A stretch of 64,000 bases of DNA from Blautia parvula (GTDB lineage Bacteria; Bacillota; Clostridia; Lachnospirales; Lachnospiraceae): positions 1,302,001 to 1,366,000 of the forward strand of contig NZ_CP084061.1 of the NCBI RefSeq assembly GCF_020215665.1. The letters are read 5' to 3'. Of the stretch, positions 53,901 to 61,731 are shown piece by piece (position 1 is the first letter of the stretch; each line of letters begins with the position of its first letter). The notes under the pieces are model-generated. The model was not told the DNA's origin, made no database searches, and saw nothing but the letters and a program-made list of their open reading frames with translations. The position numbers were made by a program, and so were the translations under genes.

Positions 53901-54598
53901 GACTCTTAAATGCCTTAAAAAACGATATTCGTTTTCAGATGAAATATGGTTTTTATTTTCTATATGCCTTTTTCAGCGCCGTGTACATAGCTGTGCTTTT
54001 GATCACCCCCCGGGAATATAAAAGTATAACCGCATCCCTCATCATTTTAACAGACCCCGCAATGCTCGGCCTTTTCTTTATGGGCGGGATCTGGCTGCTT
54101 GAAAAAGGGGAAGGCCTGCATGGTTTCTGGAGTGTTTCCCCTCTTCGGCCTGTGGAATATGTGTGGTCCAAATCCGTATCTCTGGCAGTTCTGTCAACGG
54201 TATCGGCTGACCTGATCGTTCTGTCTGCCATGAGAACCGGGGTGAATCTTGTGCTCTTATCCTTCAGTGTGTTCCTTGGCGCAGTTGTCTTTAATCTCAT
54301 GGGATTGATGGCGGCATCCTTTGCCCGTTCAGTCAATCATTATATGATCATCGTTTTGCTTCCTGCTGTTTTGCTGTCAATGCCGCCGGTCCTCACAGCG
54401 TTTGGAATCACGCATCCGCTCTTAGAGATTTTTCCGGGAACGGCACTGTGGCATTTGATCAACCTTTCTGTCCACGGCTCCCGGAGTATCCATGGCCGGA
54501 TGTGGATGAATCTTCTTATCTGGCTTGGCATCGCATTGTTTTTGGCTGACAAACGGATTGGAGCTGCTTTGGAATCAGAAGGAGGCGGAGGCACATGA
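53897..54598 (+). CDS. ABC-2-type permease 1 of the exporter
   Basis: This 233-residue protein has six hydrophobic segments and the short extracellular loops of ABC-2 permeases. It overlaps the ATPase gene by 4 bp and the second permease gene by 4 bp, so the three are translated together. No family-specific substrate motif is seen; the TetR partner suggests a drug, bile-salt or toxin efflux role (inference). Confidence 0.85.
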   Translation: MRLLNALKNDIRFQMKYGFYFLYAFFSAVYIAVLLITPREYKSITASLIILTDPAMLGLFFMGGIWLLEKGEGLHGFWSVSPLRPVEYVWSKSVSLAVLSTVSADLIVLSAMRTGVNLVLLSFSVFLGAVVFNLMGLMAASFARSVNHYMIIVLLPAVLLSMPPVLTAFGITHPLLEIFPGTALWHLINLSVHGSRSIHGRMWMNLLIWLGIALFLADKRIGAALESEGGGGT

Positions 54599-55302
54599 AA
54601 CATACAGGAAAACTTTTTAAAATCGGATTAAGACAGATAGCAAAAGACGGCATGCTGCTCGTTCTGATTCCGGCACCGTTTTTAGCCGGAATATTTTTTA
54701 AGTTTGCTATTCCATATATCAATACCATACTGATTAAAAAATTCGCCTTTTCCATCACGCCCTGGTATGGTCTGATGGACGGTATGCTGATTTGTCTGAC
54801 ACCTATGTTTGTCGCAATGATATCTGCATTTTTGCTTTTAGAAGAGAGAGATGAGGGGTTAAGTGCCTTTTATCAGATCACGCCTGCAGAGGGCCGTTCC
54901 TATTTATTTGCACGTATCGGACTTCCCATGATATGGGCGTTTTTTATTACCATGACAGTTGCTGCAGTGTTCAAACTTTCATCCTTTTCTTTTAAAATCC
55001 TTCTGTCGAGTTCGGTTATCAGCAGTTTTACCGGTATCTTTTTAGCCATGATGGTGGTCTCCATTGCCGGAAACCGCGTTGAAGGTCTTGCGCTTTCAAA
55101 ACTGATGGGGATTAGCTTTGCAGGGCTTATTTTAATATGGTTCATACCTGCTCCATATCATTTCATAATGGCATTTCTTCCGTCTTTCTGGATTGGAAAA
55201 TTGCTGATGGACGGGGCAAGTCTCTTTTCCTTTTTGTTTGGTCTGCTGACCTGCTTTTTGTGGGTCGTCTTTTTTACGAGGAGGTTTTTAAAAAGAGTTT
55301 AG
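54595..55302 (+). CDS. ABC-2-type permease 2 of the exporter
   Basis: This 235-residue protein has six hydrophobic segments and the EERDEGLSAFYQITPAEGRS loop found after helix 2 in such permeases. Its hydrophobic profile parallels permease 1 but identity is low, giving a heterodimeric exporter. It ends the operon; the following 500 bp hold only terminators and element debris. Confidence 0.85.
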   Translation: MKHTGKLFKIGLRQIAKDGMLLVLIPAPFLAGIFFKFAIPYINTILIKKFAFSITPWYGLMDGMLICLTPMFVAMISAFLLLEERDEGLSAFYQITPAEGRSYLFARIGLPMIWAFFITMTVAAVFKLSSFSFKILLSSSVISSFTGIFLAMMVVSIAGNRVEGLALSKLMGISFAGLILIWFIPAPYHFIMAFLPSFWIGKLLMDGASLFSFLFGLLTCFLWVVFFTRRFLKRV

Positions 55303-55451
55303 GTAAAGAATTGACGAGTAAAACAAAATTAACATCTGACGGATTTGTGTCAGCTCTCTTTTTTAAAAAAGCGCCTGCACTTTAGGATAAAGCTGATAAG
55401 GAAGTACCACACAAAACCAACTTAACGGCTGACAAACAGAGTTGCAACGAG

Positions 55452-55486
55452 GAACGGGCAAGGAGTCAACAGCTTCTTGCCCGTTC
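55452..55486 (+). terminator. hairpin downstream of the exporter operon
   Basis: GAACGGGCAAG and CTTGCCCGTTC pair over 11 bp and are followed by TTTCTG. It could terminate the exporter operon. It lies at the edge of the decayed mobile element. Confidence 0.5.
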
Positions 55487-55652
55487 TTTCTGTCTTTATA
55501 TGCTTGTGCTAAAAGGGCGAATGTTACGCAATAGAACGTCGTTTTCGGGGGTGGGAGTATAAAAACCCTTACCGCCTCATTTCTGCGCCAGCAAAGCCGC
55601 ATAAAGCAAGGCTTTTTTGCGTCTACTTCGTAACATAAACCCATGATATTTT

Positions 55653-55683
55653 GAGGGCGAAAGCACTTGTTGCTTTCGCCCTC
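55653..55683. terminator. 13-bp perfect hairpin in element debris
   Basis: GAGGGCGAAAGCA and TGCTTTCGCCCTC flank a 5-base loop. It sits between the exporter operon and the convergent DUF3795 gene. No strong T run follows on the plus strand, so direction is unclear. The stretch 55303-55797 contains no gene I can support. Confidence 0.45.
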
Positions 55684-55797
55684 TTGATTACCTGTAAAGC
55701 AGGGACAGGCAGTATTGCCAACGACGGCGACAGCCGTTTATTTTATCGTTGACAATGCTGAATGGCTCTGCTATCTCTCCGACAAATCGGAAATCTG

Positions 55798-56211
55798 CTA
55801 TTTCATTTTTTCTTGGCACTCGCTACATTCTCTATCGTGGATTGATATAATTCCCCCACATTTTAAACAGGTATATTTCTCTTTCTGCTGTTCCATAAAT
55901 GCTTCTAATCCCTTTTGTTGTACATATTCACTGTTCTCCATAAGGCTTGCCTGATACCTTTGGTTATAGCTTTTTTCGAGATTTTTTATCAGTTTGCATG
56001 GATAATCAGAACATTCAAAGCAATAGGTCAATCTTTTATCCTTAATACATTCTTTTATCTTGCATTTACGACAATGCTCTGGTTTTCCTTGGTCGCTTTT
56101 CAAACATCCAGCACATGGTTTTTTATGATAGCAATGCTTATAACATACCTTACAGTTCATACCGCAAGGGGCAAACATTATCGTATCAATTTTTTCTGTT
56201 GACATTTTCAT
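55798..56211 (-). CDS. DUF3795 cysteine-rich protein
   Basis: This 137-residue protein has many cysteines in zinc-ribbon-like arrangement: CGMNCKVCYKHC, CAGCLK, CRKCKIKEC, CFECSDYPC, and a C-terminal CLKCGG/CSECQ pair. This matches the DUF3795 family, whose function is unknown. The ATG at 56211 has AAAGGGG nine bases upstream. It lies 49 bp downstream of the epimerase gene inside the mobile-element region and may have been carried by it. Confidence 0.8.
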   Translation of the reverse strand: MKMSTEKIDTIMFAPCGMNCKVCYKHCYHKKPCAGCLKSDQGKPEHCRKCKIKECIKDKRLTYCFECSDYPCKLIKNLEKSYNQRYQASLMENSEYVQQKGLEAFMEQQKEKYTCLKCGGIISIHDRECSECQEKMK

Positions 56212-56260
56212 AAAGTCTTGCCCCTTTCCTTGTTTCAATTGCATCTCGCCAAATCGGAAT

Positions 56261-57217
56261 TTAATCGACTTTTATAAGTCCTCTGTCAATGTAGCTCTTG
56301 ACTGCCAAATCAATTGTTTCAATACAAGTGTATTTAGGCTGATACTCCAAAAGAGTTCTCGCCTTTTCAATGCTGAACACACCGCTTCTTACAATGTGAT
56401 AGTATGTGTGGTCGCACTCTTCTGGACTACCCTCATACTGACACCACTCTGACCACGGAAGAAACTTGATTTTCGCTTCATGCCCAAAGTATTCGTATAG
56501 ATGCTTTGCAAAGCCATAAAGCGTGATATGAGTTGCTGCATCTGCATCGAAGGATTCTCCAAGTGCTTGATTTCTGTGCGTTATTGCTTTATAGAATACT
56601 TGAGCAACATCGTAACCATGTACATGATGAAGGATTTCTTGCCCGAAATTGGGGAGTGCAATTTCCTTACCGTCTGCAATGTCCTGAAACACCTTAATTG
56701 AGGTATTTCCCCATGGATTGATAATTGCCCAGCCAGGTCCCGATATTTGTCCTGGCATGATAACTGTTGACGGGAAACCATTCTGCCGATATTGTTCTTT
56801 TAGGTACATCTCACTGGCAAACTTATCTTTCCCATAATCATCCAATGGTTCCTTTCGCAAATCATCAGGGTCAAAAGGTATCGTCTCAGCCATTCCATGC
56901 GCCCAGCAAGACGAACAATATAGATAGTGAGACAGCTTTGTATTCTTAAATCCTTCGACAATTTTTCTTGTCTCCTTAATGTTAAAGTTCACCAAGTCAA
57001 CAATGATGTCTGGTTCCATTGACTTCAGATTCTGAATAAAATCAACATCATTTTCTCTATCCATCTGTTCACGCTTAACCGTATGCCACGCAGGTGCATC
57101 CTCATATGGTGGTGTCATTTTTCGTGTGATGGCAACCGTATCGTACCCAGCATTCACCAGCATTGGAATCAAATAAGTTCCAATATGCCCTGATGCTCCT
57201 ATAACTATAACTTTCAT
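56261..57217 (-). CDS. NAD-dependent epimerase/dehydratase (extended SDR)
   Basis: This 318-residue Rossmann-fold enzyme has the nucleotide-binding GASGHIG motif at residues 8-14 and the catalytic YGKDK (Tyr-x3-Lys) near residue 148. The substrate-binding C-terminal half has no diagnostic motif, so the sugar or other substrate is unknown. AAGGAGG lies upstream of the ATG. It may be co-transcribed with the DUF3795 gene. Confidence 0.87.
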   Translation of the reverse strand: MKVIVIGASGHIGTYLIPMLVNAGYDTVAITRKMTPPYEDAPAWHTVKREQMDRENDVDFIQNLKSMEPDIIVDLVNFNIKETRKIVEGFKNTKLSHYLYCSSCWAHGMAETIPFDPDDLRKEPLDDYGKDKFASEMYLKEQYRQNGFPSTVIMPGQISGPGWAIINPWGNTSIKVFQDIADGKEIALPNFGQEILHHVHGYDVAQVFYKAITHRNQALGESFDADAATHITLYGFAKHLYEYFGHEAKIKFLPWSEWCQYEGSPEECDHTYYHIVRSGVFSIEKARTLLEYQPKYTCIETIDLAVKSYIDRGLIKVD

Positions 57218-57276
57218 AAAGAAACCTCCTTGCTAAATTCATATTTTTTCATCCCGACAACTCGGAATTTGCATCA

Positions 57277-57534
57277 TTATACAATGGTATCGCCTGCATC
57301 TCCAAGTACCTTCAATGATTTATCATAGTTTTCTTCTTTAACGAGAATATAATCCGTATTAAAAGTAGAAACAGCAAAAATACCAATCTTATTATCTGCC
57401 AATACAGCTGAAATTTTTGACAATATACCTATGAGAGAAAAATCAAGAACACCTTGTATTCTCATCATTTTCCATCCATCATCGTACTTCCGCAAATTCC
57501 CGTTTGTCGCTCTGTTTATGATATATTTTACCAT
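57277..57534 (-). CDS. ACT-domain protein, 5'-truncated
   Basis: From DGWKMMRIQGVLDFSLIGIL to the end the protein matches the C-terminal two thirds of small ACT-domain proteins of about 125 residues. The first 12 residues (MVKYIINRATNG) do not fit the family, and GAGG lies too close to the start. The 5' part was probably replaced when element DNA was joined here, so expression is doubtful. ACT domains usually bind amino acids. Confidence 0.65.
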   Translation of the reverse strand: MVKYIINRATNGNLRKYDDGWKMMRIQGVLDFSLIGILSKISAVLADNKIGIFAVSTFNTDYILVKEENYDKSLKVLGDAGDTIV

Positions 57535-57567
57535 ACCTCTATGAACATTTCCACCACAACCGCCCTG

Positions 57568-57604
57568 TTCGCCTACTCATCTTGAGCAGGCGAATATTTT
57601 TTTG
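57568..57604 (+). terminator. terminator at the edge of the element
   Basis: TTCGCCTACTC and GAGCAGGCGAA form an 11-bp stem with one mismatch and a 5-base loop, then a TATTTTTTT tract on the plus strand. It marks the end of an unseen plus-strand transcript. Between here and 57908 I see no gene. Confidence 0.6.
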
Positions 57605-57908
57605 CTTTTTTCGCCTCAAGCTTTGGCAAAAACACAAAGTGTGGTGTTGTAGGTAGTAAGGAAAGAAATAATCTTTCTCAAATCTTTGGTAAAGCAGATG
57701 TTCAATCGTGGTAGAGAGAAAGAGAAAAATATTTCTCAATATCCTCAAAAACTTTGGCATTTTTCATTTTACGGTGGAGAGGGTATTGAAGGGGTTGGGG
57801 AATATCCCAACAAGCAAAATGCGGAGCATTTTTCGGAAAAGGGTACCCTTTTCCTATGCTTGCTGCGATACTTCTCACCCTTACCAAACTACAAAGGACG
57901 GGAAAGAA

Positions 57909-58166
57909 ATGGAACGGAATATGAAAGATAAGAACAGCGATTTATTACCAAAACGGGGCAATCCGCTGAATGAAACGGTTACACACAAAATTGGCGGTAC
58001 GTTCTATGAAATATCTACGGTTTGCGGCGGCGATGAACTGCTCTATGACAAAATGGAACGGCTCATAAAATCGGAAACCGTCACATCGCCTACTGACAGG
58101 GAAAAGAAAGTCCGATATAATAACGGTAGCAACCTGGTTGTCGGGCGTTCATTACAGGAGGAATGA
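57909..58166 (+). CDS. TnpW-family transposon protein
   Basis: This 85-residue protein matches the small TnpW family encoded beside the large serine recombinase in Tn4451-type elements: an N-terminal polar part, then THKIGGTFYEISTVCGGDEL and a short helix YDKMERLIKSE. Its function is unknown. AAAGGA lies ten bases before the ATG. The recombinase remnant begins four bases downstream. Confidence 0.65.
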   Translation: MERNMKDKNSDLLPKRGNPLNETVTHKIGGTFYEISTVCGGDELLYDKMERLIKSETVTSPTDREKKVRYNNGSNLVVGRSLQEE

Positions 58167-58170
58167 ACAC

Positions 58171-58606
58171 ATGACAACGACAAATTATCCCGACAATATT
58201 ACAGCTTTATATGCCCATTTAAGCCAAGAGAACGCTTTGGACGGAGAGAGTAACTCCATAGCCAATCACTCACGAACGGTTTTTGAAACTATCCTTCGAG
58301 TATGAGGCGGAGCAGAAAGAACTGACAGAGTTTGTAAAGTCCGAGCAAGCGGCGGTCAACAGCTACGAACAGGACAAAGCCGACTTTGACAACTTCGCCG
58401 CCGTTATACGCAAGTATGTGGGAATACGAGAATTGACGCTCACCATCGTCAACGAGTTTGTGAAGAAAATCATCGTCCATGCTCCCGATAAATCCAGTGG
58501 GCACCGCCGCCAAAAGGTGGAGATTGTTTGGAACTTCATCGGGGAACTGAAACAGGACGAGGATAAGCAGACGATTGAACGGCAGAGAAAAGGCAAGACG
58601 GCATAG
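58171..58606 (+). pseudogene. large serine recombinase with an internal deletion
   Basis: The start (MTTTNYPDNITALYAHLSQE, GESNSIAN) matches the N-terminus of Tn4451 TnpX-type recombinases, with the catalytic serine region missing. After about 31 codons the sequence jumps to the C-terminal DUF4368 domain in another frame (KLSFEYEAEQKELTEF, ending RRQKVEIVWNFIG). More than 350 codons are lost. The junction lies at AATCA, which would occur in both parental sequences, as in a short-homology deletion. The product cannot recombine DNA. Confidence 0.8.
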
Positions 58607-58626
58607 CCTAAGCTATGCCGTCTTGC
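58593..58626 (+). terminator. 14-bp perfect hairpin ending the recombinase gene
   Basis: GCAAGACGGCATAG and CTATGCCGTCTTGC pair perfectly around a 6-base loop, and the recombinase stop codon lies in the first arm. The T tract is weak (AACATG follows), so efficiency is uncertain. Confidence 0.55.
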
Positions 58627-58764
58627 AACATGATTAAATTACTTCCTTACGGGTGTTCACCATTCCAGCAAGCGCTTTTAAAGCGTATTAATTCATAACA
58701 GATATCACCGGCATAAGATATGAAATACATGGTACCCTTCTGTTCGCTCTTAAGCAAAACTTTA

Positions 58765-60255
58765 TTATGCCAGCAGATGTCTCACCATCTCCCCATCAAA
58801 AACTACTTTTGCCACACGGTCCACTTCTATCTGATACAGCGCATTGGCCGCCATGTGCTCTGCCGCCTGTTCCAGGTCACGGATACCTGTCGTATCTGCA
58901 TATTTTTCTATGACTGCGTCAACAGCCTCTGCAGTCACAACGCATTCCTTTTCCTGCAGGCCCATACGTTTCAGGACTTTTGGCAGGGCAAATTTTGAAA
59001 ATATGATTTTCTTTTCCTCCGCTGTGTAATCCGGAATATCAATGACAGCAAACCTTGACATGAGCGGTGCGCTGATCTGCTCCTTATCATTGGCTGTAGC
59101 TATGGGATACACGCCGACTGTTGGGACCATACACTCAATATAGTTATCTGTAAAGCCCAGATTGTCGAGAAGGGTCAGAAGCACATCCGCCGGATTTCCA
59201 TTCCCCTTTCCGGAAGACGCTTTATCCAGCTCGTTGATAATGAAGACAAGGTTGGATTCTCCCGCCATAGAAAATGCCTCCATAATGATTCCCGGTTTTG
59301 CATTTGCATAGATACGGGAGCTTCCGGTGAGCTGTTCCGGGTCGTTGATGGAACTCATATCCAAGGTGGTCCACGGCAGTTTTAAAATGCGGGCAACCGC
59401 ATAGGCGATCTGGGATTTTCCCGTGCCCGCAGGGCCCACCAGCAGAATGCCGTATGCAGGGAGGGTATGTGTGCGGTTGATCTGTATGATCGTTTCCATG
59501 ATCCGCTGCTTCACCCTTTCCATGCCGTAGAGCTCTTCATCCAGAATTCTGCGCGCTTCCTGAGGGTCAATGGCTTCAAAATAATTGTTTTTCCATTGAA
59601 TATTCATCATAATGGAAAGTGCACGCTGCGCATGTCTGCGCTCCTCCGGGGAGACTTCATGGGAGCGTGCGACAGCAAGGTTTCTTCTGGCCCAGAGGCG
59701 TATATTATCAGGCAGAGTCTTACCCGCACAGGTCATAAAATCCGTTATGCTCTGCAGGCTGGTGAGCTTCATGCTGTCACCGGTCTCCTCCTGGTCCTCG
59801 TCCTCAATCTCCTCTGCAGGTGCACTGCCTGCCAGTAATCTTTCAATCATGAACTGAAGAAATCCATCCTCTGCGGAGAGCTTTGTCCCTCCTCCGAAAG
59901 CAATTTCCCGAATCTTGTAGACTGCATACCCGTCTTCCATGTTCTTGCCGGACAGACGCACATTAATGCGGTTCTCACCCAGCCAGTGAAGGAGGCTGAC
60001 AAAGCGGGCGTCTACTTTGAGAATATCTGCCGGTACCGTACCGTCCTCCTCTTTGAACTCAAATACCGTCTGCTTATCCTGATCTGCAAAGACACCACAG
60101 GAATGATGTTTCCATTCCCGTTTATGATTGTCCAGAAGCAGGATGGGCTTTTGGGGTGAAGCAGCGTTCTCATTGGAACGAAATACCGTGTATGTACAAT
60201 GGAACTCATTACTCTTTTTGTCGTCTGAACTGTTGCTGAAATCAAATACTGGCAT
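58765..60255 (-). CDS. Lon-like AAA+ ATPase without protease domain
   Basis: This 496-residue protein has a novel N-terminal half (about 1-225) and a Lon-type AAA+ module: LDEELYGMERVKQRIMETI (about 238-256), Walker A GPAGTGKS (274-281), Walker B segment LVFIINELDKA, sensor segment YPIATAND, and a helical lid. The Lon Ser/Lys protease domain is absent, and the protein ends shortly after the lid. It may act as an unfoldase or adaptor-dependent remodeler. AAAGGAG lies nine bases before the ATG. Its neighbours give no clear role. Confidence 0.82.
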   Translation of the reverse strand: MPVFDFSNSSDDKKSNEFHCTYTVFRSNENAASPQKPILLLDNHKREWKHHSCGVFADQDKQTVFEFKEEDGTVPADILKVDARFVSLLHWLGENRINVRLSGKNMEDGYAVYKIREIAFGGGTKLSAEDGFLQFMIERLLAGSAPAEEIEDEDQEETGDSMKLTSLQSITDFMTCAGKTLPDNIRLWARRNLAVARSHEVSPEERRHAQRALSIMMNIQWKNNYFEAIDPQEARRILDEELYGMERVKQRIMETIIQINRTHTLPAYGILLVGPAGTGKSQIAYAVARILKLPWTTLDMSSINDPEQLTGSSRIYANAKPGIIMEAFSMAGESNLVFIINELDKASSGKGNGNPADVLLTLLDNLGFTDNYIECMVPTVGVYPIATANDKEQISAPLMSRFAVIDIPDYTAEEKKIIFSKFALPKVLKRMGLQEKECVVTAEAVDAVIEKYADTTGIRDLEQAAEHMAANALYQIEVDRVAKVVFDGEMVRHLLA

Positions 60256-60383
60256 ATTGGCACACTCCTTTTATTTTAAAACTAAAACACGTATATGGCG
60301 CGATATGTGGCAGAGACGGCTCTGCCCGTATGTAGTATACCTATTTTTCCATCTATTTACAAGCTCCTTTATACTGAGTCAAC

Positions 60384-60422
60384 AAAAAAAGAGCGCCATT
60401 TTCTCTTTCCAAATGACGCTCT
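60384..60422 (-). terminator. terminator after the MFS gene
   Basis: On the minus strand GAGCGTCATTT pairs with AAATGGCGCTC, with one mismatch, and is followed by seven T residues. It lies 35 bp beyond the MFS stop and separates that operon from the Lon-like gene. Confidence 0.8.
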
Positions 60423-60456
60423 GTGTTCCAATCCTGACTCCTCAACAATATTTTAT

Positions 60457-61716
60457 TCAGTTTTCCTCAAATAACCGTGCCTTCTTACTCCTTCTGTAAA
60501 GTACAGCCGCACTTGTTCCTCCGACAGCCAGCAGAATGATTGTATATATAAACATAAACACATATCCTCTGTTTCCATAGTGATCTAGCCAGAACCCAAA
60601 CAGGGAATGCTGGAACAAATCCGGTGAGTAAGCAAGAGCCGCGTATAAACCCATTGCCGTACCGCTGGCCTGTCTGGCAACATTTGTTTCCGGAGGCAGT
60701 GCCAGACAAATATTGGTAAATAAGGTACACACGATTCCGGTAATAAGAGACACTGCCACCAGAACCCCCAACGGAACTTTTGCAGAAAAAAGAAGAATAC
60801 ATATAAGAAATACAATCAGCGCGGAAGTTCCGAATATTACCATTCTGGAGACATATTTCGTCTTCGTTGCAATCTTGCCCAGAATAGGGCTGAACAACCT
60901 TCCTCCGTATAGATTCAGCACTCCCAGCACTCCGGAAAATGTCACCGCAACGCCAAACACATCATTAAAATACGGTACAAAATAAGACGTGGTAGCCATG
61001 GTTGAAAACATACAGAACCCGCATATGATCATCATCCAAAGCCCAGGTTCCTTCATAACCAATGCCAGCTGGGAGAACGTAAACTTCTCATTCTCATCTC
61101 CTTCCGTATTCACATCCTCTACCTTCCTGAATATGAAAATACATCCCAGGGCGGATACAAATGTAAATCCCGCATAAACCCACACAACTGTTGAAAATGC
61201 AGGGACCTGTCCCACAGATTTTTCTGCGAGATTATATACATATAAAGAAGTAAAGTTGATAACCATATAGCCGATTGACTGTGCAAAAGAAAACATGCCA
61301 ACCGATTCACCAACCAGATGCTCCGGCACTATCATACGAGGCAGTTTAAAAATAGATGGGTTAAACACAAAAAATGTAGTAACACCAAACAATCCCCATA
61401 TAATATACATATTGATCACTGACGGTGCCAATGCCAGCCATACACTAAGAGCCGTGGTTCCAAGCAGTGATACAATAATACATTTTTTATAATCCAGTTT
61501 ATCTGTGACAAAGCCTCCTATGAGGTTAAATATCACATTTCCAAATCCATACACTGACATGATCAGTCCAAGCTGTGTGTTTGTAGCACCGGTTGCCTCC
61601 ATCATGGGATCATAAAAAATCCCTTTGATATAAGGCAGCGAATAAGACGCCGCATAGCAGATGCCTGCAATCATCAATGCCCCAGTTACCCATCCCCCAA
61701 GACCTTTTTTCTTCAT
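60457..61716 (-). CDS. MFS transporter (oxalate/formate or monocarboxylate type)
   Basis: This 419-residue protein has twelve hydrophobic segments, the MFS loop GGFVTDKLDYKKC between helices 2 and 3, and GRLFSPILGKI in the second half. The general layout resembles OFA-type or monocarboxylate carriers. It lies 15 bp downstream of the acyl-CoA synthetase gene, so export of an organic acid made by that pathway, or import of its precursor, is plausible (inference). GGGAGG precedes the ATG. Confidence 0.85.
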   Translation of the reverse strand: MKKKGLGGWVTGALMIAGICYAASYSLPYIKGIFYDPMMEATGATNTQLGLIMSVYGFGNVIFNLIGGFVTDKLDYKKCIIVSLLGTTALSVWLALAPSVINMYIIWGLFGVTTFFVFNPSIFKLPRMIVPEHLVGESVGMFSFAQSIGYMVINFTSLYVYNLAEKSVGQVPAFSTVVWVYAGFTFVSALGCIFIFRKVEDVNTEGDENEKFTFSQLALVMKEPGLWMMIICGFCMFSTMATTSYFVPYFNDVFGVAVTFSGVLGVLNLYGGRLFSPILGKIATKTKYVSRMVIFGTSALIVFLICILLFSAKVPLGVLVAVSLITGIVCTLFTNICLALPPETNVARQASGTAMGLYAALAYSPDLFQHSLFGFWLDHYGNRGYVFMFIYTIILLAVGGTSAAVLYRRSKKARLFEEN

Positions 61717-61731
61717 ACATAAACCTCCCTT

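Noticed and set aside
57686-57908. Plus-strand extension upstream of TnpW
   Set aside because: The frame is open for about 70 codons before the chosen start, but the sequence is low in coding character and AAAGGA supports the start at 57909.
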